DNA of 64,000 nt, from the NCBI GenBank assembly GCA_030950925.1, contig JAUZQO010000035.1, positions 1 to 64,000 of the forward strand, read 5' to 3'. Every line of letters starts with the position of its first letter. Position 1 is the first letter of the stretch. A program made the position numbers and the translations under genes. Positions 43,583 to 53,490 of the stretch are shown here, piece after piece. The stretch comes from Mariprofundaceae bacterium. GTDB taxonomy: Bacteria; Pseudomonadota; Zetaproteobacteria; Mariprofundales; Mariprofundaceae. The notes below the pieces were generated by a model, which saw only the letters and a program-made list of their open reading frames with translations, ran no database searches and was not told the DNA's origin.

Positions 43583-44566
43583 TTAGTCCTCGCTTAACCA
43601 GCGGGCAACATCCAAAGCATGGTAGGATAAAATCAAATCAGCACCCGCACGTTTAAATCCTATCATGGTTTCAAGTACCACGCGTTTTTCATCAATCCAG
43701 CCATTGGCAGCCGCAGCTTTCACCATCGCATATTCGCCTGAGACATTATAAACGGCCATCGGTAATTGCGTGGCATCTTTGACTTCACGCACAATATCCA
43801 TGTATGCCAAGGCAGGCTTGACCATCAACATATCCGCGCCTTCATCAACATCCAAAAGTGCTTCGCGAATGGCTTCACGTCGATTAGCTGGATCCATTTG
43901 ATAACTGGCACGATCACCAAAGGTCGGAGAGCAATCTGCCGCATCACGAAAAGGTCCAAAATAACCCGATGCGTATTTCACAGCATAGGACATAATCACC
44001 GTATCTTGAAATTCTGCTTCATCCAAGCCTGAACGAATCGCTGCAATCATACCATCCATCATGCCTGAAGGGGCGACAATATCGACACCAGCCATGGCAT
44101 AGGATACAGCTTCTTTTTTGAGGTTTTCTAAGGTCGCATCGTTATCAACCGTGTCACCATGTAATACACCGCAATGCCCATGATCGGTATATTCACAAAA
44201 ACATGTATCGGCAATCACGCACAAATCAGGACAGGCTTTTTTGGCAGCACGAATCGCTTGCTGAACAATGCCATTGTCATGCCAACCTTCACTTCCTATG
44301 GCATCCTTTTTACTCGGTAGCCCAAAGAAAATAACGCCTGAAATCCCAGCATCTTCCACTTTTTTCACCATCGCACCCACATCACTCACAGGTATACGAA
44401 ATACCCCTGGCATACTGCTCACTTCAACCGCTTCACCGATGCTTTCATCGACAAACAATGGATAAATAAAATCAGCAGTTGAAAGCGATGTTTCACTGAC
44501 CATGCGGCGAATGGCAGGGCTTTGGCGCAAGCGGCGTGGGCGAACAGTTAAAGAAGGTAAGGACAT
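43583..44566 (-). CDS. hemB: Delta-aminolevulinic acid dehydratase (porphobilinogen synthase)
   Basis: HemB condenses two aminolevulinate molecules to porphobilinogen. The 327-residue protein has the family's N-terminal RPRRLRQSPAIRRMV, a metal-binding DTCFCEYTDHGHCG region with three cysteines (the zinc-type site), and the two Schiff-base lysine regions MSYAVKYASGYFGPFRDA and MLMVKPALAYMDI. It sits between hemD and hemX, where many gammaproteobacteria have hemD followed directly by hemX. Confidence 0.97.
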   Translation of the reverse strand: MSLPSLTVRPRRLRQSPAIRRMVSETSLSTADFIYPLFVDESIGEAVEVSSMPGVFRIPVSDVGAMVKKVEDAGISGVIFFGLPSKKDAIGSEGWHDNGIVQQAIRAAKKACPDLCVIADTCFCEYTDHGHCGVLHGDTVDNDATLENLKKEAVSYAMAGVDIVAPSGMMDGMIAAIRSGLDEAEFQDTVIMSYAVKYASGYFGPFRDAADCSPTFGDRASYQMDPANRREAIREALLDVDEGADMLMVKPALAYMDIVREVKDATQLPMAVYNVSGEYAMVKAAAANGWIDEKRVVLETMIGFKRAGADLILSYHALDVARWLSED

Positions 44567-44584
44567 AGTATTTCACAACTCCCA

Positions 44585-45340
44585 TTAAGAAAAATAAGTT
44601 TCCAAATCATCCAGCATGGATGAAAAGCTGGTTTGCTTGGCGATAAGCTGCACGTTCAAGCCCAACTTGTCAGCCGCATTGGCGACTTGCTGACTGATGA
44701 CAACCAAAACTGGGGTGTTTGCCAGTGCAACATCTTGAATACGTTGAAGGTAGTGCTTGGCTGTTTTGGCACTGCCCAAAAGAACGGCATCTATTTTTTT
44801 TTGCTCGAATAATTGAATCATACCAAAACAATCATCGTTGGGGCATATGGCACGATACATTAAAGCGGTGTGAACCTTTATCGCTTGTTCATGCAAACGA
44901 TGCACTAAAAAATCACTGCCTTCTTCGGCTCTAAAAAACAATAAGGACTGGGGAAGACCATGGTTTTGATAGGCATTCCATAAACCACGTTGAGATTGCA
45001 TATCTGGAATGATGTTGGGTTGAATGCCATAAGCCTGTAAAGCTTGGGCAGTCTTTTCACCGACAGTTGCAATCCGATGGTGTTGTAATAAAGCCTGCAA
45101 AGGCACATTGCTGTACTGTGCTAAGGCTTCAACACCATTGCGACTGGTCAATAAAACATCAGTGTATTGTTTCATCTGGTTTAAAGCATCTTGAATATTT
45201 TGCTGTAGATATTCGATTTCCAAGCAAGGTAATGCTATGGCGATGCCACCGCGTACTTCAATCAAATCGGCAGTGCCTTGATATTGTTGCTTGGATCGTG
45301 TGACCAAAATGCGACAGCCCTCCAAGCCTTTGGCTGGCAT
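44585..45340 (-). CDS. hemD: Uroporphyrinogen-III synthase
   Basis: HemD closes and inverts the last ring to make uroporphyrinogen III. The 251-residue protein has the two-lobed fold pattern: GCRILVTRSKQQYQGTADLIEVRGG at the start, DVLLTSRNGVEAL, TVGEKTAQALQAYG and DAVLLGSAKTAKHYL. The family is poorly conserved, but these blocks and the hem neighbours support it. hemC is not nearby. The start lies ten bases from a small TTAA-flanked element that has entered the gap to aroC, so hemD may now depend on a promoter in or beyond that element. Confidence 0.92.
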   Translation of the reverse strand: MPAKGLEGCRILVTRSKQQYQGTADLIEVRGGIAIALPCLEIEYLQQNIQDALNQMKQYTDVLLTSRNGVEALAQYSNVPLQALLQHHRIATVGEKTAQALQAYGIQPNIIPDMQSQRGLWNAYQNHGLPQSLLFFRAEEGSDFLVHRLHEQAIKVHTALMYRAICPNDDCFGMIQLFEQKKIDAVLLGSAKTAKHYLQRIQDVALANTPVLVVISQQVANAADKLGLNVQLIAKQTSFSSMLDDLETYFS

Positions 45341-45345
45341 GATGC

Positions 45346-45514
45346 TTAACCTAGATTATTCATAAATATTGTCGCGCCCTCGCTTGCCCCTTTGCCCGCA
45401 ACAAATCTTTCTTGAATCGCCCGTAAGCAGTGGCTACGGTCTCTTTCAGAAAAATTCATTGCAAACAAAGGTTCTACGCGATAATCACAACGATTCATGA
45501 ATAATCTAGGTTAA
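45346..45514. mobile_element. MITE-like element with TTAA duplication, copy 1
   Basis: A 161-bp non-coding element (45350-45510) has terminal inverted repeats starting CCTAGATTATTCAT, matching over 17 of 18 bases, and is flanked on both sides by TTAA. The right TTAA contains the aroC stop codon, so aroC is intact. There is no coding capacity. TTAA duplications and CCT-type ends point to mobilisation by an IS1380- or piggyBac-like DDE transposase, which is inference. A diverged relative lies at 53786-53952. Confidence 0.82.
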
Positions 45515-46572
45515 ATTTGGCTTGAACGATGGCGTAACAAATGATCCGCTAAAACCATCGCCAACATGGCTTCGGCAATCGGAACGGCACGAATACCAAC
45601 GCAAGGATCATGGCGACCTTTGGTGATAATATCGGTTTCATTGCCTGCAATATCAATGGTCGGCCGTGGTGTTAAAATAGATGAGGTTGGTTTGAGTGCC
45701 AAGCGTGCGTGAATCGTGTCGCCATTGGAAATGCCGCCCAAAATACCACCCGCATGATTGCTTTGAAATCCATCTTTGCGAATAGGATCACCAAATTCAC
45801 TACCGTAAGCTTCCACGCAAGCAAAACCATCTCCCATTTCAATGCCTTTGACGGCAGGAATGGACATCATCGCCTTGGCAATATCAGCATCCAAGCGATC
45901 AAACACGGGTTCACCCAAACCAGTCACCATACCATAAGCTTCAACCACCACCGCTGCACCAATGGAATCATGTTGTTTGCGTAATGATTCCATAAATTCA
46001 GCCATGTTCACCGCAGTTTCTGCATCAGGGCAGAAAAATGGGTTGTTGCGAATCTCATCGACTTGAAAGGATTCGGGGTTCACACGATGCGGTCCAATTT
46101 GATCCACCCAGCCTAAAATACTGATGCCTGATTGTGCCAAAATTTGTTTGGCAATGGCACCTGCTGCCACACGCACAGCGGTTTCACGGGCGGAAGAGCG
46201 TCCGCCACCCCGATAGTCACGGCGACCATATTTATGGAAATAGGTGAAATCGGCATGGCCTGGGCGGAATTTATCTTTTATGTCTGAATAATCTTTGCTG
46301 CGTTGGTCGGTATTGCGAATCAGTAAGGCAATCGGGCAACCTGTGGTGATGCCTTCAAAGACACCCGATAAAATTTCCACCTCATCGGCTTCACGGCGTT
46401 GTGTGGTATATTTGGATTGCCCTGGTTTGCGGCGGTCTAAATCGGGCTGAATATCCGCCTCGGAAAGCGTGATGCCCGCAGGACATCCTTCCACAATCGC
46501 GACCAAAGCCGCACCATGGGATTCACCCGCTGTTGAAACACGAAAAATATCACCAAAACTTGAACCCGACAT
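45511..46572 (-). CDS. aroC: Chorismate synthase
   Basis: AroC makes chorismate from EPSP with reduced FMN, supplying UbiC and aromatic amino acids. The 353-residue protein has [46 protein letters not shown], the phosphate-binding [20 protein letters not shown] and [15 protein letters not shown] near 265-280. Length is normal. It is 12 bases downstream of fabI on the same strand. Its stop codon lies in the duplicated TTAA of the small element. Confidence 0.98.
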   Translation of the reverse strand: MSGSSFGDIFRVSTAGESHGAALVAIVEGCPAGITLSEADIQPDLDRRKPGQSKYTTQRREADEVEILSGVFEGITTGCPIALLIRNTDQRSKDYSDIKDKFRPGHADFTYFHKYGRRDYRGGGRSSARETAVRVAAGAIAKQILAQSGISILGWVDQIGPHRVNPESFQVDEIRNNPFFCPDAETAVNMAEFMESLRKQHDSIGAAVVVEAYGMVTGLGEPVFDRLDADIAKAMMSIPAVKGIEMGDGFACVEAYGSEFGDPIRKDGFQSNHAGGILGGISNGDTIHARLALKPTSSILTPRPTIDIAGNETDIITKGRHDPCVGIRAVPIAEAMLAMVLADHLLRHRSSQI

Positions 46573-46584
46573 CGCAAAAACTCC

Positions 46585-47367
46585 TTATTTCACCCCAGGG
46601 TCGCCAGCACCCACATGAAAACCTGCATCCACATAATGGACTTCACCCGATACGCCGGAGGCTAAATCAGACAGTAAATAAGCGGTGGTATTACCAACTT
46701 CTTGCTGGCTGACATTGCGCCCCAACATTGAACCACGCGCACTTTTTTCCATGAGCTTGCGAAAATCACCCACTGCCGAAGCAGCCAGTGTGCGAATCGG
46801 GCCCGCTGAAACAGCATTCACACGAATATTGCGTTGCCCCAAATCACCTGCGAGATAACGGGTTGATGCTTCCAAAGCTGCCTTGGCAACACCCATCACA
46901 TTGTAACCTGGAATGACACGTTCCGCGCCTAAATATGTCATGGTGACCATGCTACCGCCATCTTTCATCAAGGGGGCAGCACGTTGCGCACAGGCAATAA
47001 AGGAATAGGCTGAAATATCCAATGCCAAACGAAAATCTTCGCGGCTGGTGGTGGAGAATGGCGCTCGTAAGGCATCTTTATTGGCAAAGGCAATGGAATG
47101 TACCATAAAGTCTAACTCGCCCCATTGTTCTTGAACCTTATCAAAAAAGGCATCCAACTGAGCATCATCACTCACATCCAAAGATTCAACGAATGTCGCA
47201 TCAACTTTAGCCGCCAACGGACGCACTCTCTTTTCTAATTGTTCACCCAAATAGTTGAATCCAAGTTCCGAACCTTCACGCTGACATGCTTGAGCAATGC
47301 CCCAAGCAATGGATTTATCATTGGCCAATCCTAAAATCAACCCTTTTTTTCCGCTTAATAAGCCCAT
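46585..47367 (-). CDS. fabI: Enoyl-ACP reductase, FabI type
   Basis: FabI reduces the enoyl-ACP double bond in each cycle of fatty acid synthesis using NADH. The 260-residue SDR protein begins GLLSGKKGLILGLANDKSIAWGIA. The catalytic Tyr145, Tyr155 and Lys162 are visible in MTYLGAERVIPGYNVMGVAK. SVGDFRKLMEKSARGSMLGRNVS is the normal C-terminal part. It is first in the run fabI-aroC-hemD-hemB-hemX-hemY on this strand. Confidence 0.97.
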   Translation of the reverse strand: MGLLSGKKGLILGLANDKSIAWGIAQACQREGSELGFNYLGEQLEKRVRPLAAKVDATFVESLDVSDDAQLDAFFDKVQEQWGELDFMVHSIAFANKDALRAPFSTTSREDFRLALDISAYSFIACAQRAAPLMKDGGSMVTMTYLGAERVIPGYNVMGVAKAALEASTRYLAGDLGQRNIRVNAVSAGPIRTLAASAVGDFRKLMEKSARGSMLGRNVSQQEVGNTTAYLLSDLASGVSGEVHYVDAGFHVGAGDPGVK

Positions 47368-47476
47368 GACTTTCCCCTTTTTTTTGATTGTTTCATTGTG
47401 AAATTTTGATGGAGCTTATCAGGCAAAAAAATAAATCGTAGTAAATGCCGAATAGCAAACCTATACAAGAAAAAAA

Positions 47477-47515
47477 TTGACGCATACCATGTTGCATACT
47501 ATGGTGCGCCGCGCT
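47477..47515 (+). promoter_or_regulatory. Promoter of the tRNA-His/tRNA-Lys pair
   Basis: TTGACG (47477-47482) and TATGGT (47500-47505) are 17 bases apart. The G+C-rich discriminator CGCCGCGCT (47507-47515) follows and is identical to the one at the tRNA-Pro promoter. The tRNA starts at 47526, a normal distance downstream. Confidence 0.68.
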
Positions 47516-47525
47516 GAAAGCTTAT

Positions 47526-47602
47526 GGTGGACGTAGCTCAATTGGTAGAGCCTCGGCTTGTGATGCCGGTGGTTGAGGGTTCAAGTCCCTTCGTCCACCC
47601 CA
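47526..47602 (+). tRNA. tRNA-His (anticodon GTG)
   Basis: The acceptor GTGGACG pairs with CGTCCAC. The extra G at 47526 faces the discriminator C, the special G-1:C73 pair of histidine tRNA. The anticodon loop TTGTGAT gives GTG, the T-arm is GGGTTCAAGTCCC, and CCA is encoded. Confidence 0.97.
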
Positions 47603-47607
47603 TTTTC

Positions 47608-47683
47608 GGGATGTTAGCTCAGTCGGTAGAGCAGCTGACTCTTAATCAGCGGGCCCGGGGTTCGGATCCCCGACATCCCACCA
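47608..47683 (+). tRNA. tRNA-Lys (anticodon CTT)
   Basis: A 76-nucleotide tRNA with acceptor GGGATGT pairing with ACATCCC, D-arm AGCTCAGTCGGTAGAGC, anticodon loop CTCTTAA (CTT), a GGGTTCGGATCCC T-arm and encoded CCA. It follows tRNA-His by five bases and shares its promoter and terminator. Confidence 0.97.
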
Positions 47684-47712
47684 CTTATACCTTCATTAAG
47701 GTTGATTTATTT

Positions 47713-47746
47713 AAAAAAAAAGGCTGCCTTCGGGTGGCTTTTTTTT
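47713..47746 (+). terminator. Intrinsic terminator of the tRNA-His/Lys transcript
   Basis: An A-run and GGCTGCC pair with GGTGGC and a T-run around a TTCG tetraloop, with some G-T pairs. The terminal TTTTTTTT makes it a factor-independent terminator. Confidence 0.85.
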
Positions 47747-47795
47747 GCTTGTTTGAATGTGCTTGAAAAGATTGATGTATAGATAGGAGATGGTC

Positions 47796-48278
47796 ATGAC
47801 CATTACCCAAGATAAAGTGGTGTTGATTGATTACACCCTAAAAAATTCACAAGGCGAGATGATTGATAGTTCGGAAGGCGCTGAGCCTTTGGTCTACTTA
47901 CATGGTGCTGAAAACATTGTCTCTGGTTTGGAACGCGAATTAGAAGGTAAAAAAGTGGGTGATAGCTTGAATGTTGTGGTTAAACCTGAAGATGGTTATG
48001 GCATCCATAACGAAGCCTTAATTGGCGCTGTTCCGCGTGAGATGTTTGAATCAGACATGGACATTGAAGTCGGCATGAGTTTTCAAGCGGAAACCGATCA
48101 AGGCGTTCAGATGGTGAGTATTGTCGGTTTAAATGATGAAGAAGTCACCGTGGATGGCAACCACCCTTTGGCAGGCGAAACATTGCACTTTGATGTGACG
48201 GTTTGTGAAGTGCGTGATGCCACAGAAGAAGAACTAGAACATGGTCATGTACACAGTGAAGGTTGCGATCATCATTGA
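47796..48278 (+). CDS. FKBP-type peptidyl-prolyl isomerase, SlyD-like
   Basis: A 160-residue FKBP isomerase of the SlyD/FkpB-like group. DKVVLIDYTLKNSQGEMIDSS starts the FKBP half-barrel, the insert-in-flap domain spans about 70-125, and GNHPLAGETLHFDVTVCEVRDATEEE is the family signature. The tail HGHVHSEGCDHH is histidine-rich and could bind nickel or other metals. The ATG at 47796 fits AGGAG six bases upstream; the ATG at 47790 is too close to that site. The tatD-like gene starts at its stop. Confidence 0.93.
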   Translation: MTITQDKVVLIDYTLKNSQGEMIDSSEGAEPLVYLHGAENIVSGLERELEGKKVGDSLNVVVKPEDGYGIHNEALIGAVPREMFESDMDIEVGMSFQAETDQGVQMVSIVGLNDEEVTVDGNHPLAGETLHFDVTVCEVRDATEEELEHGHVHSEGCDHH

Positions 48279-49015
48279 TCGATAGTCATTGTCATTTGGA
48301 TGATGCTCGCTTTGCAGATGACCTGGATTGCGTGTTGGCAAGGGCGCAAGCGCAAGGCATCGAACGCTTTATTATTGCAGGCGTGCATCATCGGCAATGG
48401 GCTTATCAACAACAGATTCAACAACAATATAAAGGTATATACAATGCTTTTGGTATTCATCCGTGGTTTTGCCATGAACATCAAAGCGAACATTTCAATA
48501 GGCTAGAGTCGCTACTTTCTCATGCCGTTGCCATTGGTGAATGTGGTTTGGATTTTTGCGCTCACCGCCCTGACAAAGCATGGCAAAAGCGCTGTTTTCA
48601 ACGGCATATTACTTTGTCGAATCAAACGGGGCTACCCCTCATTATTCATAGTGTGCATGCCGATGATGCGACACTGATGATGCTTAAACCCTATCCATCC
48701 TTGCGAGGTGTCGTTCATGGTTTTTCTGGCAGCCTAGAACAAGCAAAAAACTTTCTACATTTGGGTTTTTTAATAGGCATGGGTACACGGGTGTTAAATC
48801 CGCACGCAAAAAAGCTACACAAACTTGCCTATGAGCTACCATTAGAAGCTATACTGCTTGAAAGCGATGCGCCCAATGGCTTGCCCCAAGGTGAGCGCAA
48901 TGAGCCTGCCAATATCCGCAAGGTATCAAAATATATGGCAAGCCTTCGCAATCAAGATGAAAACATTATAGTGGCGGCTTGTAGCAAAAATGCTGAGGAG
49001 TTATTTCAATTATGA
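48275..49015 (+). CDS. TatD-family metal-dependent hydrolase
   Basis: A TatD-type TIM-barrel nuclease/hydrolase of about 246 residues. Metal ligands are in IDSHCHLD, the central GECGLDF, IIHSVHADD, VHGFSG and LESDAPNG. TatD proteins trim DNA or RNA 3' ends; this subfamily's substrate is uncertain. The start is not an ATG: TTG at 48275 would overlap the FKBP stop as TTGA and begin right at the conserved IDSHCH; TTG at 48263 is the alternative. It overlaps the next gene by ATGA. Confidence 0.88.
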   Translation: MIDSHCHLDDARFADDLDCVLARAQAQGIERFIIAGVHHRQWAYQQQIQQQYKGIYNAFGIHPWFCHEHQSEHFNRLESLLSHAVAIGECGLDFCAHRPDKAWQKRCFQRHITLSNQTGLPLIIHSVHADDATLMMLKPYPSLRGVVHGFSGSLEQAKNFLHLGFLIGMGTRVLNPHAKKLHKLAYELPLEAILLESDAPNGLPQGERNEPANIRKVSKYMASLRNQDENIIVAACSKNAEELFQL

Positions 49016-49755
49016 GCCCAACATCCAATATTCTTCATGAACGCACCCATATTCTTTTGGGTGAATCAGGTTTGCTCAGGCTTATGAATAAACATGTACT
49101 TATTGTTGGACTTGGTGGTGTCGGTGGAGCGGCAACCGAAGCCATTGCCCGCATTGGTGTGGGTAAAATCACCTTATTGGATCATGATGTGGTGGGGCTT
49201 TCCAACCTCAATCGCCAGCTTATTGCCTTGCAATCGAATATTGGCGAGAAAAAAACCACCGTTGCGGCTGAACGTATTGCCAATATCAATCCCGATGCAA
49301 CGGTCAATATTCATGATGATTTTATTCATCCTGATAATGTGAATGAGCTACTGGATTTTTATAAGCCTGATTATGTATTGGACTGTATTGATTCGGTGGT
49401 GTGCAAGGCAGCCTTGGTGTTTGCATGCCAACAAGCCCATATTCCTGTGGTCACCAGCTTGGGTGCTGGCGGTCGTTTGGATGTGAGTAAAGCCGAAGTC
49501 ACGACCTTGAACAAAACCCACACCTGTGGACTGGCGCGTGCTTTGCGTGGACGTTTGCGGAAACTTGGCGCGTCCTTGGATTATCCTGTCATTTTTTCAT
49601 CCGAACCTGCGATCAATGCCTTGCCACACGAACCCATTCCTGGTGACCCCGATGCCAGACCGCGTGCGACCAATGGTACGATTTCTTATTTGCCCAATAT
49701 TTTTGGTTTTATGACCGCAGGTTATGCGATTCAGCAAATGCTGAACGACGACTAA
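49012..49755 (+). CDS. tcdA: tRNA threonylcarbamoyladenosine dehydratase (TcdA/CsdL)
   Basis: TcdA cyclises the t6A base at tRNA position 37 to ct6A. The 247-residue E1-like protein has the ATP loop HVLIVGLGGVGGAATEAIARIG near 27-48 and LLDHDVVGLSNLNRQ near 56-70. VLDCIDSVVCKAALVFACQ and TSLGAGGRLD follow, then a C-terminal helix with GFMTAGYAIQQ. Start overlaps tatD by ATGA. The usual partner genes csdA/csdE are not seen here. Confidence 0.92.
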   Translation: MSPTSNILHERTHILLGESGLLRLMNKHVLIVGLGGVGGAATEAIARIGVGKITLLDHDVVGLSNLNRQLIALQSNIGEKKTTVAAERIANINPDATVNIHDDFIHPDNVNELLDFYKPDYVLDCIDSVVCKAALVFACQQAHIPVVTSLGAGGRLDVSKAEVTTLNKTHTCGLARALRGRLRKLGASLDYPVIFSSEPAINALPHEPIPGDPDARPRATNGTISYLPNIFGFMTAGYAIQQMLNDD

Positions 49756-49794
49756 CCGCCTCTTTTATTCCACACCATTCATCAAGGATTATAT

Positions 49795-52700
49795 ATGCCT
49801 TCTCGCTCATTTCGTCAAACTTTGAAATCTTTAAAAAAATCCATGCAACAACGCATTCTCCTGCTTGATGGTGCGATGGGAACCATGATTCAAGCTTATA
49901 AGCTTGAAGAAGACGATTATCGCGGCGAACGTTTTGCTGATTGGGCATCTGATTTAAAGGGTAATAATGATTTATTGAGCCTCACTCAGCCTCATATTAT
50001 CAAGGAAATTCACAGCCAATATTTAGAGGCGGGTTCAGATATTCTTGAAACGAACACATTCAATGCCAATGCCGCTTCCATGGCAGATTATGGCATGGAA
50101 GCACTGGTTTATGAGTTGAATGTAGCAGGTGCAAAACTCGCACGTGAAGCGTGTGATAGCATCGCAACGGATGATAAGCCTCGCTTTGTCGCGGGTGTGG
50201 TCGGGCCCACATCCAAAACGGCTTCGATTTCTCCTGATGTCAATGATCCAGGCTTTCGCAATGTCACTTATCAGGAACTGGTCGAAACCTATAAAGTTGC
50301 CACCAAAGGTCTCATGGATGGTGGCGCAGATATTATTTTGATTGAAACTGTATTTGATGTACTCAACGCCAAGGCTGCGATTTATGCGGTCAAAGAGACA
50401 TTTGAAGAAGTCGGTGCTGAACTGCCGATAATGATTTCAGGTACGATTACCGATGCTTCGGGGCGCACGCTTTCAGGACAAACAGCGACAGCATTTTATA
50501 ACTCCATGGCGCATGCAAGACCCCTTTCAATCGGTTTGAACTGTGCGCTGGGTGCGGGTGAATTACGCCAATATATTGAGGAGTTATCCAAATCATCCGA
50601 CTGTTACATCAATGCCCACCCCAATGCGGGCTTGCCCAATGCGATGGGTGGTTATGATGAAACGCCTGAAGAAATGGCAGCGGAAATTGGTGAGTGGGCG
50701 AGATCAGGATTTTTGAATATTATTGGTGGTTGTTGCGGTACAGGCCCCGAACACATCAAGGCAATGGCGGAAGCTGTGGATGGTGTTGCGCCGCGTGCCA
50801 TTCCTGATGTTAAAGTGCAATGTCGTTTATCAGGCTTAGAACCGCTTCACATTGATGAAAACTCATTGTTTGTGAATGTGGGTGAGCGTGCGAATGTGAC
50901 TGGATCTGCCAAGTTTAAACGTTTAATCATGGAAGGTGATTACGACACTGCCCTAGATATTTGCCGTGAACAGGTGGAAAACGGCGCGCAGATTATTGAT
51001 GTCAACATGGATGAAGCCATGCTTGATGGTGTGGTGGCGATGCGGACTTTTCTCAATCTCATCGCATCCGAACCTGATATTTCCAAAGTTCCTGTGATGA
51101 TTGATAGCTCGAAATGGGAGATTATCGAAGCAGGTTTGCAATGTGTACAAGGTAAAGGCGTGGTCAATTCCATTTCACTGAAAGAGGGTGAAGAGGCTTT
51201 TATTGAACGCGCCAAGTTGATTCGTAAATATGGTGCGGCAGCGATTATTATGGCCTTTGATGAAGATGGGCAGGCGGATACCTATCAGCGTAAAACCGAA
51301 ATTTGCGCACGTTCATACAAAGTTTTAACTGAAAAATGTGATTTTCCGCCCGAAGATATTATTTTTGACCCCAATATCTTCGCCATTGCGACAGGTATTG
51401 AAGCGCACAATAACTATGCCGTGGATTTTATTGAAGCCACTGGCTGGATTAAGAAGAACCTTCCACATGCCATGATTTCGGGGGGTGTGTCCAATGTATC
51501 GTTCTCATTTCGCGGCAATAACCCTGTGCGTGAAGCGATTCACTCGGTATTTTTATACCATGCGATTAAACAGGGCATGGATATGGGTATTGTGAATGCT
51601 GGACAATTGGCGGTATATGATGATTTGCCGACTGAATTGCGTGATGCCGTTGAAAATGTGGTGCAAAATCGACAAGGTGAAAGCAATGCCGATGCAACGG
51701 ACTTCTTACTTGAAATTGCCGATAAATATCGTGGTGATGGCGTTCTCGCCAAAAAAGCTGATGATGAATGGCGCAAACTACCTGTTGCCAAGCGTTTGGA
51801 ACATGCACTGGTCAAAGGCATTGATGCGTTTGTCACCGAAGATACCGAAGAAGCACGGCAAACCTTTGATGCACCGATTCAAGTGATTGAAGGCCCGCTC
51901 ATGGATGGTATGAATGTGGTGGGTGATTTGTTCGGTGAGGGTAAAATGTTCTTGCCGCAAGTGGTGAAATCTGCGCGGGTGATGAAAAAGGCCGTGGCGT
52001 ATTTGATGCCGTACATTGAGGCTGCAAAAGAGGAGGGCGCGAACTTATCCAACGGTAAGATATTGATGGCGACTGTGAAAGGCGATGTGCATGATATTGG
52101 TAAAAATATTGTGGGCGTGGTGCTTCAGTGTAATAATTTTGAAGTGATTGATTTGGGTGTGATGGTATCAGCCAATACGATCTTGGAAGAAGCCAAAAAA
52201 CATGATGTGGATATCATAGGTTTGTCAGGTTTGATTACCCCATCCTTGGATGAAATGGTACATATTGCCAAAGAAATGAAGCGTTTGGATTTCACATTGC
52301 CGATTATGCTGGGTGGTGCGACGACCTCCAAAGCGCATACTGCGGTGAAAATTTTCCCTGAGTATGATGAACCGATTATTTGGGTGAAAGATGCCTCTCG
52401 CGCCGTTGGCGTGGCTCAAAATCTTATTTCAGTGTTGAATCGTGCGGACTTTGTGAAAAAAACCCGAGAAGAATATATTGGCGTGCGCGAGCGTTATTTG
52501 GGTCGTCAAAAACAAATCAATTGGTTGAGGCTAAAAGCCGCCAGAGCCAACCCAACCAAGCTTGATGAAAGTATGATTGCATCAGCCCCCAAGCAGCTTG
52601 GTGTGACAGTGTTGGATAACCTATCCATTGCGGATATTCGTGACTATATTGATTGGTCGCCATTCTTTGGTGCATGGGAACTCAATGGTGCATACCCGCG

Positions 52701-53490
52701 TATTTTGAATGATCCACACAAAGGCAAGGAAGCGCAGAAGTTGTTTGATGAAGCCAATGAATGGCTGGATAAAATCATTGCCGAAGATTGGTTTTCACCC
52801 AAAGCAGTTTTTGGGCTGTTCCCAGCACAAGCCACCGATGATGACAGTGTGATTGTCTATGCCGATGAAAATAAAACCGAAGAAAAAACACGGTTTCATT
52901 TCTTACGCCAGCAAACGAATAAGAAGGATAAACGTGCGAATTTGTGTTTAAGTGATTTTATTTCAAAATCTGGGCAAGCCAATGACCATATCGGCGCATT
53001 TGCAGTGTCTATTTTTGGTGCGGAAGAAAAAGCCAAAGCTTATGAAGCTGATAACGATGATTATGCCGCGATTATGATTAAGGTGTTGGCAGATAGATTG
53101 GCAGAAGCCTTGGCAGAAATGTTGCACCAACAAGTGCGCGCTGAGCATTGGGGTTATGCTGCTGCTGAGTCACTTTCCAGCGAGGAAGTCATCAAAGAAA
53201 AATACCAAGGCATTCGTCCAGCAGCAGGATATCCAGCTTGCCCAGACCACACCGAAAAAGGCACGCTTTGGCAACTTTTAGATGTAAAAAACAACATCGG
53301 TATGCAAATCACTGAATCTTTTGCTATGCTACCCACAGCCGCTGTTTCGGGCTTGTACTTTGCCAATCCTGAATCGCATTATTTTATGGTGGGAAAAATT
53401 AATAAAGATCAAGTGAAAGATTATGCCAAGCGTAAAGGCATGAGTTTGGATAAAGCCGAGCGTTGGTTAGCACCGAATTTGGGCTATTAA
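49795..53490 (+). CDS. metH: Cobalamin-dependent methionine synthase
   Basis: A full-length 1231-residue MetH (Escherichia coli is 1227). Domains in order: homocysteine domain (about 10-330) with zinc ligands Cys250, Cys313 and Cys314; pterin domain (about 350-620); cap and cobalamin domain with His766 in DVHDIGKN; and the SAM-binding reactivation domain with [12 protein letters not shown] near 1140. All catalytic residues are present. AAGGA precedes the start. I see no cobalamin riboswitch in the 39-bp gap upstream. It would share B12 supply with the radical SAM enzymes of the cluster at 26498-36786. Confidence 0.98.
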   Translation: MPSRSFRQTLKSLKKSMQQRILLLDGAMGTMIQAYKLEEDDYRGERFADWASDLKGNNDLLSLTQPHIIKEIHSQYLEAGSDILETNTFNANAASMADYGMEALVYELNVAGAKLAREACDSIATDDKPRFVAGVVGPTSKTASISPDVNDPGFRNVTYQELVETYKVATKGLMDGGADIILIETVFDVLNAKAAIYAVKETFEEVGAELPIMISGTITDASGRTLSGQTATAFYNSMAHARPLSIGLNCALGAGELRQYIEELSKSSDCYINAHPNAGLPNAMGGYDETPEEMAAEIGEWARSGFLNIIGGCCGTGPEHIKAMAEAVDGVAPRAIPDVKVQCRLSGLEPLHIDENSLFVNVGERANVTGSAKFKRLIMEGDYDTALDICREQVENGAQIIDVNMDEAMLDGVVAMRTFLNLIASEPDISKVPVMIDSSKWEIIEAGLQCVQGKGVVNSISLKEGEEAFIERAKLIRKYGAAAIIMAFDEDGQADTYQRKTEICARSYKVLTEKCDFPPEDIIFDPNIFAIATGIEAHNNYAVDFIEATGWIKKNLPHAMISGGVSNVSFSFRGNNPVREAIHSVFLYHAIKQGMDMGIVNAGQLAVYDDLPTELRDAVENVVQNRQGESNADATDFLLEIADKYRGDGVLAKKADDEWRKLPVAKRLEHALVKGIDAFVTEDTEEARQTFDAPIQVIEGPLMDGMNVVGDLFGEGKMFLPQVVKSARVMKKAVAYLMPYIEAAKEEGANLSNGKILMATVKGDVHDIGKNIVGVVLQCNNFEVIDLGVMVSANTILEEAKKHDVDIIGLSGLITPSLDEMVHIAKEMKRLDFTLPIMLGGATTSKAHTAVKIFPEYDEPIIWVKDASRAVGVAQNLISVLNRADFVKKTREEYIGVRERYLGRQKQINWLRLKAARANPTKLDESMIASAPKQLGVTVLDNLSIADIRDYIDWSPFFGAWELNGAYPRILNDPHKGKEAQKLFDEANEWLDKIIAEDWFSPKAVFGLFPAQATDDDSVIVYADENKTEEKTRFHFLRQQTNKKDKRANLCLSDFISKSGQANDHIGAFAVSIFGAEEKAKAYEADNDDYAAIMIKVLADRLAEALAEMLHQQVRAEHWGYAAAESLSSEEVIKEKYQGIRPAAGYPACPDHTEKGTLWQLLDVKNNIGMQITESFAMLPTAAVSGLYFANPESHYFMVGKINKDQVKDYAKRKGMSLDKAERWLAPNLGY

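Noticed and set aside
49756-49794. Cobalamin riboswitch before metH
   Set aside because: The gap is only 39 bases and shows no B12-box-like sequence.
53463-53490. Start of the HEPN-like frame inside metH
   Set aside because: These first codons are metH in another phase; the HEPN fragment has no start of its own.
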